A DNA stretch of 64,000 nt. Origin: Amaurobius ferox (Eukaryota; Arthropoda; Arachnida; Araneae; Amaurobiidae). Location: assembly GCA_951213105.1 (NCBI GenBank), contig OX578146.1, forward strand, positions 111,826,927-111,890,926. The letters are read 5' to 3'. This document shows positions 11,680 to 23,405 of this stretch, piece by piece. Each line of letters starts with the position of its first letter. The stretch's first letter is position 1. The notes beneath the pieces were generated by a model, which was given only the letters and a program-made list of their open reading frames with translations, did no database searches and was not told the DNA's origin. The translations under genes and the position numbers were made by a program.

Positions 11680-12015
11680 CCCTTTAAGCGTTGTTGACGA
11701 GTTGAACTCGTCATGCATTGCACTACCACTAAGCGGGTTTGACGTGATAGACTCGTCATGCACTTCTAAAGCAGAGACTCCTGCGTGTTTGACGGAAATA
11801 ACACGTCATATGATTTTTTTTATGAGATATTAACTGTGTTTACAAACCTTTACACTTGATGGCAGTAGTAGTCCTACAAACTAAATTTTATCAGAGACAG
11901 TATTTCATAAACGGGTGTAAAATAAAAACAGTTTTGTTGGGATTTCACATTCAAAGCAATGGCAGTTTCAAATGCTTTCAATCTAATTTCAGCAAAGCGT
12001 AAGTTATCTCACATC

Positions 12016-12063
<48 letters not shown>

Positions 12064-12378
12064 ACTAGGCGATGTTATACATCCAATAAAACTGGCAAGA
12101 CGCTTAGGAAAGAAACCAGGACATGGTGTCGAGACTGTGAAGTTGCTCTTTGTTATATTCCATGCTTTAAAATTTAGACACCAAGAGTTACTATTAGAAA
12201 TTGGAATTGTATGGTTTTTATTTACTTGTCTGTTACTATACATGTTTATTTGCTTATCTATTATTGTACAGTAAATAATTTCAACAAAACACCTTCTCAT
12301 TCAATGCGCAATCAATGGGAGAAAAAAAACTCCCCACTGTAGCGCGCGCGAAGAGAAATAAATGACACGCTTAAAGGG
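11680..12378 (+). mobile_element. Internally deleted piggyBac-like transposon
   Basis: Perfect 11 bp terminal inverted repeats (CCCTTTAAGCG at 11680-11690 and CGCTTAAAGGG at 12368-12378) are flanked by TTAA on both sides (11676-11679, 12379-12382), the hallmark duplication of piggyBac. Just inside the left end are repeated dyads related to GACGAGTTGAACTCGTC (11696-11712, then degraded versions near 11750 and 11790), plausible subterminal protein-binding sites. Most of the transposase gene is gone; only the C-terminal cysteine-rich domain remains (12058-12174), preceded by a ~38 bp poly-A run at 12020-12057. The element is 699 bp, MITE-sized, and must be moved in trans. Confidence 0.92.
12058..12174 (+). 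pseudogene. piggyBac transposase C-terminal cysteine-rich domain (relic)
   Basis: The frame after the poly-A run reads RRCYTSNKTGK, then TWCRDCEVALC and PCFK before a stop. Spaced Cys pairs of the type C..., C-x2-C, L-C-x3-P-C-F-K are the signature of the C-terminal DNA-binding finger in piggyBac transposases. The catalytic DDD domain and N-terminus are absent. The position next to the right TIR is as expected for an internally deleted copy. The start in the poly-A/AAA-rich frame upstream is not meaningful. Confidence 0.8.
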
Positions 12379-12382
12379 TTAA

Positions 12383-13470
12383 GACGACTATAAAATGCAG
12401 ACTACATATTTTCAGAGGACTATAAATGTCATTATAAGATCATAAAATGATTCTTTATAGCGAACATTTGATATATTTACATATAGTTACATATATTTTT
12501 GCACCTTTCTAATGGGCAATGTTGCAGAAAAGCTGTTAAAAAATATGATATTGATGACGAAACCAATAGATAAAAATCAATTCCCAGGTACAAATATGAA
12601 ATAAATTAATGAAACTCATAGCGCTATACGAAATATTGAGAAGCAAGGATAAAAGAGCGAAAATATCGAGACTTATTTTCAATAAAAGGATTATGATAAA
12701 AGAAAAAAAAAAGAACTTTCTAAAATTTTAAATTATATTCTAATAATCTATAGTCCAATACATAAATTTAAATTTTATACAAAAATCAACTTTGCGGTTT
12801 ACATATCTGCGACGGAAATCAAAGAGATACATGCATAAATACACAGATAGATAGTCTGACAAATTTTTTTTAGCTCATGCTAACAAAAATGACGAATTTC
12901 TGGTTTACTTCTCCCTAATAAGTATGATTTATTTTTTGAAACTTATATCTACAAAACCGCAATTAAGCCTTACAGATTTGATGTTAAACATTTTATGCTA
13001 AAGATTTGATGCTGCATTTAAAATAGCATTAAAAATGTGTGTGTATGTGTACTTTAGTGTGAAAGAAAAAATATATTTGCTTCTTGTAAAATGCCATGTG
13101 TTGTTCTTCATTCACAATGTACTTTCAGTGAAATCGAAACTGCAATGCAAATAAGAGGAAGTGCAAGTTATTGGCTGGGTAGTAAATAAGGCACGATATT
13201 CTAAATCAAGAGTTTCTAGATTCTTAAGGTAGGAGCGAAAGTGAAAAGTCAAAGAGATTTTGTTGATGTGTGAAGCTTCAACTTATAACATTTTAAGCAA
13301 CAAGATTGAGTATCCGTCCAAAAACTGATCAGGAAGACCAAAATCGATTTGCATTCTTATACAAAATAGCGTATCAAGAAACTGGCAGTTTCTTATGGCT
13401 TTTCAGTTCGCCAAATTAACCAAGAATTAAATAAGTCTGTACAGCAGAATCAATAATAAACTAGTTCACA
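12383..13470. other. Unassigned AT-rich DNA
   Basis: I see no gene, no TIR pair and no clear repeat. A small dyad (aaactggcagttt) lies near 13379-13391. Confidence 0.5.
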
Positions 13471-13483
13471 ACGTAAAATACAA

Positions 13484-13600
13484 GCCAACGGCCCTACCGT
13501 ACTGAAAACACCGGATCTCGTTAGATCACCGAAGTCAGGCAGCATCGGGTGCGGTTAGTACTTGGGTGGGTGACCACCTGGGAACACCGCGTGCTGTTGG
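13484..13600 (+). other. 5S rRNA-derived SINE head (not a functional rRNA gene)
   Basis: About 117 bp resembles arthropod 5S rRNA over its whole length: gccaacggcc start, gaaaacaccgg, gttagatcacc, ggttagtacttgggtgggtgacc, ctgggaacaccgcgtgctgttgg end. I classify it as SINE-derived because transcription would run straight into the SINE body, no T-run terminator follows, and the same fusion recurs at 13885. Confidence 0.9.
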
Positions 13601-13871
13601 AACATTTCGGACGCGGTAGCTCAGTGGTTTGCGCGCTGGATTTGCACGCTGCCACAACTGCCGCCGTGTTCATACTGAGTACGATCACGTTAAACATGTG
13701 GGTCCGTAAGTCCTTCCGAGAGGTTGGTGGTAGGGGAAGGAGGGTACGGTCCCTGTGGATGTCTCCCCCACTGGGTTTCGGTCTAAATTGGGTGGCACTT
13801 CCCGGCCGTCCAAACGGTTACCTTACACCTTTCTGGTAGGTCGGATGGTCTGGGTCTTAACAACAACAACA
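13484..13871 (+). mobile_element. 5S rRNA/tRNA chimeric SINE, copy 1 of tandem pair
   Basis: The first 117 bp are a near-complete 5S rRNA-like sequence including the internal promoter region (gaagtcaggcagcatcggg; gggtgggtgaccacctggga). Next comes a tRNA-like segment with a good A box (tagctcagtgg, 13617-13627) but no B box, then the SINE body and an (AAC)n tail. The target sequence acgtaaaatacaa sits immediately before it (13471-13483) and a one-base variant (acgtaaaatgcaa) immediately after (13872-13884). The 5S and tRNA heads would both recruit TFIIIC/Pol III if functional. It has no coding capacity; mobilisation must come from a LINE, plausibly one with a matching CAA tail such as that at 49508. 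Confidence 0.93.
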
Positions 13872-13884
13872 ACGTAAAATGCAA

Positions 13885-14269
13885 GCCAACGGCCCTACCG
13901 TGCTGAAAACACCGGTTCTCGTTAGATCACTGAAGTCAAGCAGCATCGGGCACAGTTAGTACTTGGGTGGGTGACCACCTGGGAACACCGCGTGCTGTTG
14001 GCACTTTTCAGCCGCGGTAGCCCGGTGGTTTGCACGCTGGATTTGCACGCTGCCACAACAGCCGCCGTGTTCATGCGGAGTACGATCACGTTAAACATGT
14101 GGGTCCGTAAGTCCTTCCGAGAGGTTGGTAATAGGGGAAGGCGGGTATGGTCCCTGTGGATGCCTCCCCCACTGGGTTCTAGTCTAAATTGGGTGGCACT
14201 TCCCGGCCGTCCAAACAGTTACCTTACACCTTTCTGGTAGGTCGGACGGTCTGGGTCTCAACAACAACA
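13885..14269 (+). mobile_element. 5S rRNA/tRNA chimeric SINE, copy 2 of tandem pair
   Basis: It has the same structure as the preceding copy. The 5S-like module (13885-14001) is slightly closer to a canonical 5S (cggttctcgttagatcac, gaagtcaagcagcatcggg). The tRNA-like A box is altered (tagcccggtgg), body and CAA tail follow, and a third copy of the target (acgtaaaatacaa, 14270-14282) closes the array. Two SINEs therefore share one target sequence present three times. Confidence 0.93.
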
Positions 14270-14282
14270 ACGTAAAATACAA

Positions 14283-17200
14283 CACAAATAAAGACGAAAG
14301 AGCATACGTATGTGTCAGAAACCATCTGGATTTCCTTCTTTAATGCAACAATAATCGACCTGAGGGCCCAGAAAACGTTCTAGACATATGTCTGCTAAAT
14401 TGATAATGGCTAAACGATAGATTTCAAAATAATGGCGCCACCTCATCTGACAAAAGAGGAATAAATCTAGAAAAATTGAAAAAAAGGGAGAAAATGAACA
14501 TGAGAAGCAAAATGCAGAGAGTATGAACACAATAAAACAAAAAATTGACGTGCATAAGCCATATCTCCACGAAATATAGAGTCATTGACAAATTATTAAT
14601 TAGATTATACTTGTTGCACCAAAGAATCGATACGATTTCCGAAATGTACACGTGTTTATTTGCCTTTATTTGTGTTGCATTTTACGGTGAAAACCAGTTC
14701 TTTATTATATAAGCCTGTCTCAAAACGTCCCTTTTATGGGAAACTATAAACATCAGCCAATGTAAGGTGCATAAATCTTATTTGAAAATCACCACTAACA
14801 TAGCGACAAAAACAAAAAAAATTGCAGTGTGTAAAAAGCCGTAAGGCATGAAAAGACCAATGGAGATGTTGTTTAGCAACGAAAAAAATTAATTTGCATG
14901 CACCTCATGTGTCCGAATATTTTTGGCATGGTCAAAGTGGATAATGTAGAGCAAACCAAAATGGCATAGGGTTTGTAATGGAATTGGTCTGCTTTGGTTT
15001 TATTCAAAAACAAGCAGGTTTCTTTCGTATCAAGACATCTAAATGACATTATGTATCAGCAATTGATATATAATTTTTCCTGCCTATCGCTGAATATATA
15101 TTTGGTAAAGACTGAATTTTCCAACATGATAACGCTTCCAACATGATAACGATCCTTTTCACAAAGCAAAATCTACGGCATCTTGATTCAAATATAAAAA
15201 GTATAACTCTTGCTCTGGCCATCTTAAAGCTCATTTAAATCCTTTAAAAAGCTAGTGGTATGTTGCACCTCGTAATATACTTACAAATAAAGTTCTGTTG
15301 TTGCTTAATTAAAATTTCAAACCTTGGAGAATTGGTACTATACTGACCCTACGGCTCTTTAGAACTCAATAATTTAAATGGCTAATCACGTTTAAGTACT
15401 AGTAAAATCAAAAGACAAGTCAACAAACTACTGACATAATTTTATAATAGCGCTTACTATTTCTTGGCCTGTTTCTATGTAGTTATAGCACAGTGCATGC
15501 AATTAATTTATACAGTTGACTGCATAATTTCGAACTTGTTTAATATCTGCCTCAACCAGCTGTTATAAATCCTGCCGTATGTTGTCTTTTTTTATTTTTG
15601 AATATTATGCGTATCATGTGTAACAATAAATGTTCTTACTCCTTAAAGAAGCTTATTGGCGGTTTAGAAAATTATTATATTCCGTATAGCGATTACCTGA
15701 AGACACTGTATTGTGATTTACCGCCAAATCCCTCCAATTTCTTATCAGTGAAAATACTTAAAACTGAATTGAAAATATTAATATTAGTGATTAAAGGCTT
15801 CTTTTCAACTTTTTAAATTTATATCTTTATCGAATTGAATTTTAAATTTACCTTTACAACATTATTTATATTTTCAAACATGAGCTTTACAAAAACGTGA
15901 GACCAAACTCTTGACATTGCAGGACCAGATCGATTTGATCAGTTAAATTTATCGCTAAAGTTTACTTTATTGTTTTCAAAAACGTCGACTGAATGATCAA
16001 ATTTATGTAGGTGGCATATACATTATTTCCACACCTTTACTGCATCGGCATACACACTGTCTGGCTGTTTAACTGGACACTTGCTATTGAGGACTGGTAT
16101 GTTGGCAACTTCCGACTCATAACTGACCGACGGGACTGAGAATTCTGGTCAACCCATTACTAGTAACTCATCTCTTGTGAATTCAACCAAGGACTGACCT
16201 TTTCAGCTGTGTAACATTTTCACACATGCCTCTACAATAAGCTTTCCTACTTGACTTCTGTGTTTCTTGCATGGTCGTTGCTTCTGTCCTCATCAGTAAG
16301 GCTGGTTTAAAGGCAGGAATTTGATTGGATATTGATTCTTCCATTACTGACGTCAATGGTTATGGTTGGGCCCGGAAATGTGGGCTGAACCTCTTCAGAT
16401 TCTGAGTCTCCGTTACGTGCTGGTTTCAAAGCAAATTAATGAATTCATGTGCCATAAATACTGTCCAAGTTTAATGTCAATGCAGACGCCGTTTCATTTT
16501 GTTGGTATTTAAATATGCTTTACTAAGTTGCCAGTATTATACTTTACTAGCTGATAGCACTCATGTTTATTGTTTATTTCTAACATTTATAAAACATTAA
16601 GCATGCTATTTACTTTTTGTAATAAAGTGTCAATGCGCAGTAGTTTTACATCTACAGCCTTTAAATTTGAATTATAATACATATTTAATTTTTATTATGA
16701 TAATCGAATATTCAATTCACTAATGACTCACGTTAGTATTTCTAAGGATGTCATCTTGATTCATCCGATTATTTCAGACGATCGCCCAATTGTTTACCAA
16801 TTCGTTAACTGTTAAATGCTAATAACTATATTAAATACTAATAAATAAACTGTTAAAAATAATAAACTGTTAAATACGACTATTTGTAGTGGTGCTTGAT
16901 AAGGATAACTGCCAAATAATCATATGCAATTTTCAGATATCTCTGAAGATATCTCAAAATTATATTTTCTTGATTGGTATTTTTATTATATACCAGATTA
17001 ATGACATTTATATGTGGTATGTGTTATTGTTTGAATTCTTCTCATTCTTACTAAGCTGCTCCGAACTCTATAAATTTCAACTGCAGTACAATTAGTATTC
17101 AATCATCAACAGAAATTTTGATTTTGTCTTGTTTATATAGTGTAATCCTTCTTTCGTTATTCTAACATATAACATATTCTTTTACAAGTTTTGTAGTAAC

Positions 17201-17640
17201 TATAAATTGTTATATTTATATACTTTACTTTACGTCCACCTAGATTACATTGAACTTTGTTTGAAAGTTACTATACTCTTAAAAGCATTGTCTGCTATGC
17301 TATAATTTGCTGTAGAACTACTCACTTTACTATGATTTCCTTAAAAGCACTGTTCTTTTAAATTGAATAATACGTTATTATTTAGTGCTTAGTCTATCTT
17401 TTGGGAAAGAGTTAGAAAGCTGGACTTCTAATCAACTTGATTTTCTTTCTTTTCACGTTTAAGAAATGTACAATTTAAAACATTAAGAATTACTACTAGT
17501 TTCTTAGTAATAAAACTACGTTTTATACACCGTGTATTTCACGAAAAGTGAGAGAAAGAATATATCATCAAAGGTTCGTCATTGAAGTGAAGTGAACTAT
17601 AAAAATAATTAAAAATAGAAGACAATTTAGCTATTATAGT
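14283..17640. other. Unassigned AT-rich DNA
   Basis: No gene recognised in 3.3 kb. A less AT-rich stretch at about 16060-16430 reads on the reverse strand as short open segments (ARNGDSESEEV, TITIDVSNGRINIQS, TDEDRSND) broken by stops, which looks like a decayed coding sequence of unknown family. The short open frame at 15598-15816 has no recognisable feature. Confidence 0.4.
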
Positions 17641-17751
17641 TTCAACCCCTCACCTCCCTGGAAGTGATCATTTTACAAAAATTAAAAGTATAAATTTTTA
17701 TATCCTTCCCTCCCCACAAATAGAAAAGTCAATTGCTAAATATTTTCCCAT

Positions 17752-18085
17752 GCTTATTTAGGGCAAAAGAAATTTACCCGGTACAATTTAATGAAAAATT
17801 CGCCAAGATATTCCAATGATTGTTATTAAGTATTTTTCGTTGGATTGAAAGGGAGCAGCAACAAATAAATTATTGAAAATTGAATGGTAATACATTTTAG
17901 CTGGCTTTTTTCATGTTTCAAATAGATTTGTTGATTCCCCTGCATACTAACTTTAATAGTAAGCAAAGCTATTCATATTTTCAGTCAAAGTAAAATGGAA
18001 CATGTCAAATATTTTAATTATCGATATCTCAGCGAATTTTTTTATCAAAAGGTACCGGGTAAATCACTTTTGCCCCAATTAAGCA
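17752..18085. repeat. Inverted repeat of ~85 bp arms (possible fold-back/MITE)
   Basis: Left arm from 17752 (gcttatttagggcaaaag...tttacccggtac...) and right arm ending about 18085 (...gtaccgggtaaatcacttttgccccaattaagc) are imperfect reverse complements. Similarity extends inward to 'ttcgc..agatat' on both sides. No target duplication could be fixed, so the outer limits are uncertain. Confidence 0.65.
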
Positions 18086-18299
18086 CAACGAAAATTTTAC
18101 CAACATTTTTTTTTTTGTATCGAAAACCGTATAAAAAATATAATTTTGCAATTTATAAAATTATCTGTTCTGATGAGTGTGAAACTACTATAGATAAATT
18201 CCGTTTGCTGATTTTCTTTATCGTATTTCACTTTGCTTCTACAACGAACAGTTGGGTTTATGTATTTTTCTTACACTCTTCGTGAAACACTCCGTAGAT

Positions 18300-19392
18300 T
18301 ACATAAATAGGGATAGTTTCCGTTGCCCCCCCCCCTTATCCCTTCAGCATCTTCCTACAGTTGCATAGTTTCTACAATCAATATCAACTGCAAGAGTTTG
18401 CTTTAATGTACTTAAACTATATTTCTACATAAACAGAAATGTTAGACATTGATCCGACATGGCAGTGAAAAAACTCGTATCTGGTTCGAAAATATTAAAG
18501 TCTCGGACCTGTGAAACTATTATTTCTTAGACATATTCAAAGTCATAAATCGAAAGATTCTACTCGCTTAGAAGTAAAACTACACGTTCTTTCTGCACTT
18601 CGAAAATTTAGAATATTTTTTCGTGAATGCTACGTTAATATCCATTTATAACTTATGAAAACATGGACCTCGTTCTTCCCAACCCAAAAGTTTTTTTTTT
18701 AACTTTGCCGAGACATTGCCCGAACTAACTTTTCAAAGAAATGTGTCCAGCTACTGGTTCCCTATCTGATTTATCCTGACGAAAAATGTTCTTTTCCGCC
18801 TTTAAAATCAATTGATACTTTATTCGAGCTTTTCAAGGTGTTGCCTGAAGAAGAGTTTATATTTCATATCTATAATATTTTCATACATTTTAAAAAATAT
18901 ATTTAGCTGTTTTGTTAATAACTTGTAAAGTATTAACTTATGATTTTCATTTTAAAATAACATTCAGAAATATAATAAAAATAAATATTATTTAAAAGCA
19001 ACTGGCAAATTGGTTCTCAAACGTACCTGCTTAAATAATGTTATGTTTGCACACATAGCATTAGACTGGAGGTTAAAGCCATTCTGGCTAGGGACTCCGT
19101 ACTGCTGCACATTATGGATGCGTTACCTATCATATTAATTTTACCATATACATTATCTTAAAAAATCATGACTTCATACGTGCGGGTCATGCAATATAAT
19201 ATAAAATGAGTTGGAATGCCTAGATCAAGCTAGATCTTGCGCTAGCCATTTTTAGGGGTATTTAGCTACAAGCATTTACATGTAGCCGCAGATACTAAAA
19301 CATAAGCCCCATATAATATAAGTCGCATATTAATTAATACAAAATCAGCGAAATTCTCTTATTTATTGAAGAAAATTAACTATAATCACTGT
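18300..19392. other. Unassigned AT-rich DNA
   Basis: A C-run near 18328-18340 and several A/T runs; I see no gene and no confident repeat. Confidence 0.45.
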
Positions 19393-20560
19393 CCTTACAA
19401 TAACATGGAATGGGGAAAGTATTGTAATAGGGTTGAAATCGAGTATTCGGCGGATTTCCACGTTTCGGGTAGTCTAGAAAACACAAATCAGACATTTTTG
19501 AAGTGACGCCTGCATGTACCAATTTCTATGTCTGTGCAATGTATACATCCAAGGTTCTTTAATATAGGGTTGGATACTCAGACCGGTAGCAAATGAAAAG
19601 TCGTCAGCTTGACGTAATGGGAATTAAGATTCGTTCAGGATCTAGAGTAAACTTTAAGAAGAGTTGCCAAAACACACTCATTATTACAGTTAAAAATTGT
19701 TTGTTAATTTTGCAGTGGCAACATCCAGGTTTAAACAACTTGCGAAAAGATTTTAAATTGTGCTGTGCACACAGGATCCAGTGACGTCCGAGGAAATTTA
19801 GTGACGTCGTTGAACAAATTTAGTCCCTCTTGAGAGCCCGAGAACAAAATACGCGAATTCTTAATTCCCATGTCGTCATATGCGCTTGAGCGAGGTAAAA
19901 ATAATACAGTCGTGCCCCGGGATGACATCCCTTGGTTCACATCCACTCTAACTCAAAAACTATTTGACGAAATGTTACAAAATTTGGCACTTGTGGGTTA
20001 ACCTACTACTGATTATATTTGGTACAATTCGGGGGAAAAATTAACTGTCCTTTTTTATGAAATGGTCCACAAAAATAGTCAAAATCTGAGATAAAAACTT
20101 CACTTATGTTGATTAAATGCTTGTTTTATGCATAATTTTTTACAATGAAAAGAATAAGATCTACTTCACTACTTTGGGATCAATTATTGAGATATTTCAT
20201 TTTTTTTTTATCAATTTAGAAACGCCGCAATTTTAAAATACGTCCATTGCCAAATAAAAACGAAAATTGAATTAAAACAGCAAATTCGATGTCATTTCAA
20301 ATAAATATCCTTGTTAATTTATGCAATTAAACAATTTATTATTTTATGCATTATGAAAGAAAGCAAGTAAAAGTAAAAAACATAGTTTTTGAAAGTGCGC
20401 ACTTTTATTATTTGAATGTAACTTATATGTATGAAATATTTATTAAAATTTATCTAACTTAAATGTGACACAACATACCAAATTTGAACTTCTTACCTAC
20501 TCGAGATTCTCGAGTTATTCCCCAAAAAGGAGTACATTCTTATAGCAGGCCAAGACGGGC
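19393..20560 (+). repeat. Repeat family B, diverged copy with nested insertion
   Basis: 19393-19554 matches the start of the family B copy at 55603 (gggaaagtattg..., tcgagt.ttc.gacgga, ctctagaacac, gcaatgtat.catcc). 19934-20560 matches its continuation (cacatccactctaactcaaaa, cgcaaaaat, gagatatt). About 380 bp of unrelated DNA lies between. The copy lacks the terminal microsatellite expansion and is more decayed than the one at 55603. Confidence 0.6.
19555..19933. repeat. Insertion inside family B, with inner inverted repeat
   Basis: It contains tgacgtaatgggaattaag near 19613 and the reverse complement of tgacgacatgggaattaag near 19860-19878. It may be a small fold-back element. The flanking hexamer acatcc occurs on both sides and could be a short duplication, but the boundary is ambiguous. 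Confidence 0.4.
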
Positions 20561-23405
20561 TTGCACATTAAGGTTCAAAATCCAAAAAATTATAATATAC
20601 TTCGAAAGACAGCGACATACTAAATTTGGACTTTAGCTGCTCCGGTGTATGAGTTTATCTCCAAAAACAAGTACATTCATTCCTATGGTGAGCCCAGGAC
20701 GTGCTAACTCGATAAGTTTAAAAATACAAAAGCTTAACGTGAACGAGATTATAAATATGAACTTTCAAGCTGCTGCTGTTATCGAGTTATTCCTCCAAAA
20801 TATTCGAAATTCATACATGCTATAATAACATTTATTCAGGATGGCTTTTCTCAACAGAAGAACACGAAACCCATCTCAAAAGTGGTTCAAAAGTGTAGTT
20901 AAAAAATTATAAAAACTATTTTAGAAATTATACGAAATATTGACTGAGTAAAGAAACTAGACCTATGCATAATATCGAGACTTTAGCATGTCTACTTTGC
21001 CTATGGTATAAAAGAAAGCAATGCAATTGATTCTTGAGAATGCATTTTTCTTGATGTGAATGTGTTCATTATGCGCGAAGTGCATACGCTCGCAGAGTGA
21101 GCAATCTATTGGTCGATTTGCCTGCTAAAAATAGTTCTTGCTAAAAAAAAATCACTGCAAAAATGTATCAGCTAAAAAGTTTGACGGCTAGCTGCGGACA
21201 CCGCAACTAGTAAAGATTTAAGCATGTTTTAAATATAAATTAGAAGATAAATTTTAAAAAAAATGTTCAAACTTAAATAAGTTTTACACACATTTTAGAA
21301 TTATTAATGACAATTTAAAATATGCCACCACGCCCTTATTAAATATTATGCTTAAACATTCTTAATTTTGTATTAAAATGGCATTCGGGAATTGTAGAAA
21401 TTTCGATTAATTAAATTTGTTTAATTTAAAAATGCTCTAAGATCGCAAGTTATAAGTTTATTTTAAATGCCGGATCCTGCACGTAGTTCAACAGGATCCG
21501 GCCGGAACACAGCTTATTGGCCACGTTAGATATCGGTTTCCTTTATTTTTATTCACTACGACCTTATTTAGCGTAATTTTTTTCAATTAATTACCATTTG
21601 CAATGTAACCATTGATTAAACTAAATCCTATTTTATATAGAATATATTTTTCGAAAATTTCCGGTATATTAGCAATATACAAAATATATTTTACTTTTAC
21701 TTTTTCGAAATCTCATATTTTGTGGGATGTTAGAATACTATTGTTGAGCTTAACTAAAATGAATGCTTTGAAAATGTACCACAAAATACAATGTCATATT
21801 AAAGTGTCTACAAATGATCAGTGAATGTTTGTTAAAGATGTCGATTCTCAGAATTGTGTTTGAAGTGTATTTTGTCCACACTGTCAAAGATATTTGATAT
21901 TTTATGATAATGAGATAGTTTCCCATCATCTCTAGTAGACGGCAATGTTGCACTTGTTTCTTAATTGTCATATTTATGTTTTCAGATCAAGAAATTGAAA
22001 AGAAATCAGAAGTGTCCCAAATCGTTACAATAAATAATAATAACAAAACTAAATGCATACATCAAAATTAAAAATTTTTATTTATTTGAATTATTTTCAT
22101 ATAAATCAATGTGACAGTGAATTTTAATAAACATAAATTGAAAGTAGAAACTATTCTTCCATAATACATAAAATAAATACATTTGAAATAGGGCACCAAA
22201 ATTCTTTTAGCTCTATGTACTAAATTTACAGTTGCGACATTGGGCACAAGCATTGATTATTTTAAATTTTATTTCTTAAAACATTCTATTTAACGTATGT
22301 GTGGAATGTATTTTGACAATAAACATGCACAAATAATTTGAATCAGAGATAATTTTAGATGCACATTTTTTCAGAAGTAGAAAAGCAAAAAGTATATTAA
22401 TTAAAATGTCAAGACATGTATAAAAAAAAATATGGTACCAAAATATTTGTATTTATACCTGAATTTCCTACAGAACTAGTATAAACGCATTAATTGCTAA
22501 ATATAAAAAGATATATTAAATTATATTTAGTAAATACATTGGTAAATATTTTGCACAGCCGCTTCTACTCCTCATCGAATCCGTGATTTTTTTATTTTTA
22601 TAATTAAATTGTATCCTTATAGTATTTTTTTATGTTTTTGACCTTCTCAGAAGACAAATTAACAATTTCCGCTATTTCTAATAAGCGCCGGTTTCTAAAA
22701 ATTTTATTGTGATAATCTGACAGAGTCTTGTCTCTATAAGATTTTATAATTTAGTCGGTCTTATCTTGTGTCCCACTCATTTTTAATAAAAAGAATGAAT
22801 TTAAAAATTTAAATAAAAAAATACCAAAATAAAAAGTGTACTCATTAAAAACAAATGGGCAAAAAAGAAAATAACTGTATTTAATTCACAAAACCGTAAT
22901 CAGCCCGCAATTGGTCAATACAATTGTCAATCATAGTGACTCCTCAAAGTTTGGCGAAAAAGTAGGACACTGCTCTGCAAGAAAAATGTTTGACCTCACA
23001 CTTCGACAAACACGTTAAATAGCTGTTCAGAGGATCAAAAATCAGTGATGAAAGTCTCTTTGACAAATATTCACTGATCGTTTGAAGACACCTTTAGATT
23101 TCATGTTACTATGAATTATGGAACTTGATTAGGCACAGCCTAAAAGATTTGAATTTTACTTACAAACAAACAAACACCAAATCAAATAAAATGTCGTATT
23201 AAAAAATGAATTCTGTGTGCCCACATCAGATTTTTTTAAGTATATATAAACCTTTTATGAAATTATCCAAAACTTTACATTGAAATATGGCATTAATATG
23301 CCAGTAAAATGTGGCAATTATTTTTTTAGTTCTTATGTTAATTTTTTTTAAATACTTGAAAGTTCTATAGATATTTTAATAGTATCCTAATGCGATATAT
23401 ATAGT
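20561..23405. other. Unassigned AT-rich DNA with a GC hairpin
   Basis: No gene recognised. It contains a GC-rich hairpin at 21469-21502 and an isolated end of family A (tgcccacatcagattttttt, near 23217-23237). It also contains reverse-strand open text near 22620-22790 that resembles a helix-turn-helix only vaguely. Confidence 0.45.
21469..21502. repeat. Hairpin with perfect 11 bp GC-rich stem
   Basis: Stem gccggatcctg (21469-21479) pairs exactly with caggatccggc (21492-21502) across a 12-base loop, in otherwise AT-rich DNA. No T-run follows, so nothing indicates a terminator; function unknown. Confidence 0.85.

Noticed and set aside
13484..14001. Two functional 5S rRNA genes
   Set aside because: The 5S-like modules run without a terminator into SINE body and tail and are bounded by SINE target duplications; sequence differs from canonical 5S at many places.
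21000..21020. Promoter (ggtataaaag TATA-like box)
   Set aside because: TATA-like strings are expected by chance in AT-rich DNA and no gene follows.
22620..22790. Helix-turn-helix transposase fragment on the reverse strand
   Set aside because: Text such as LLEIAEIVNLSSEKV looks suggestive, but it is short, interrupted and lacks TIRs or catalytic motifs.
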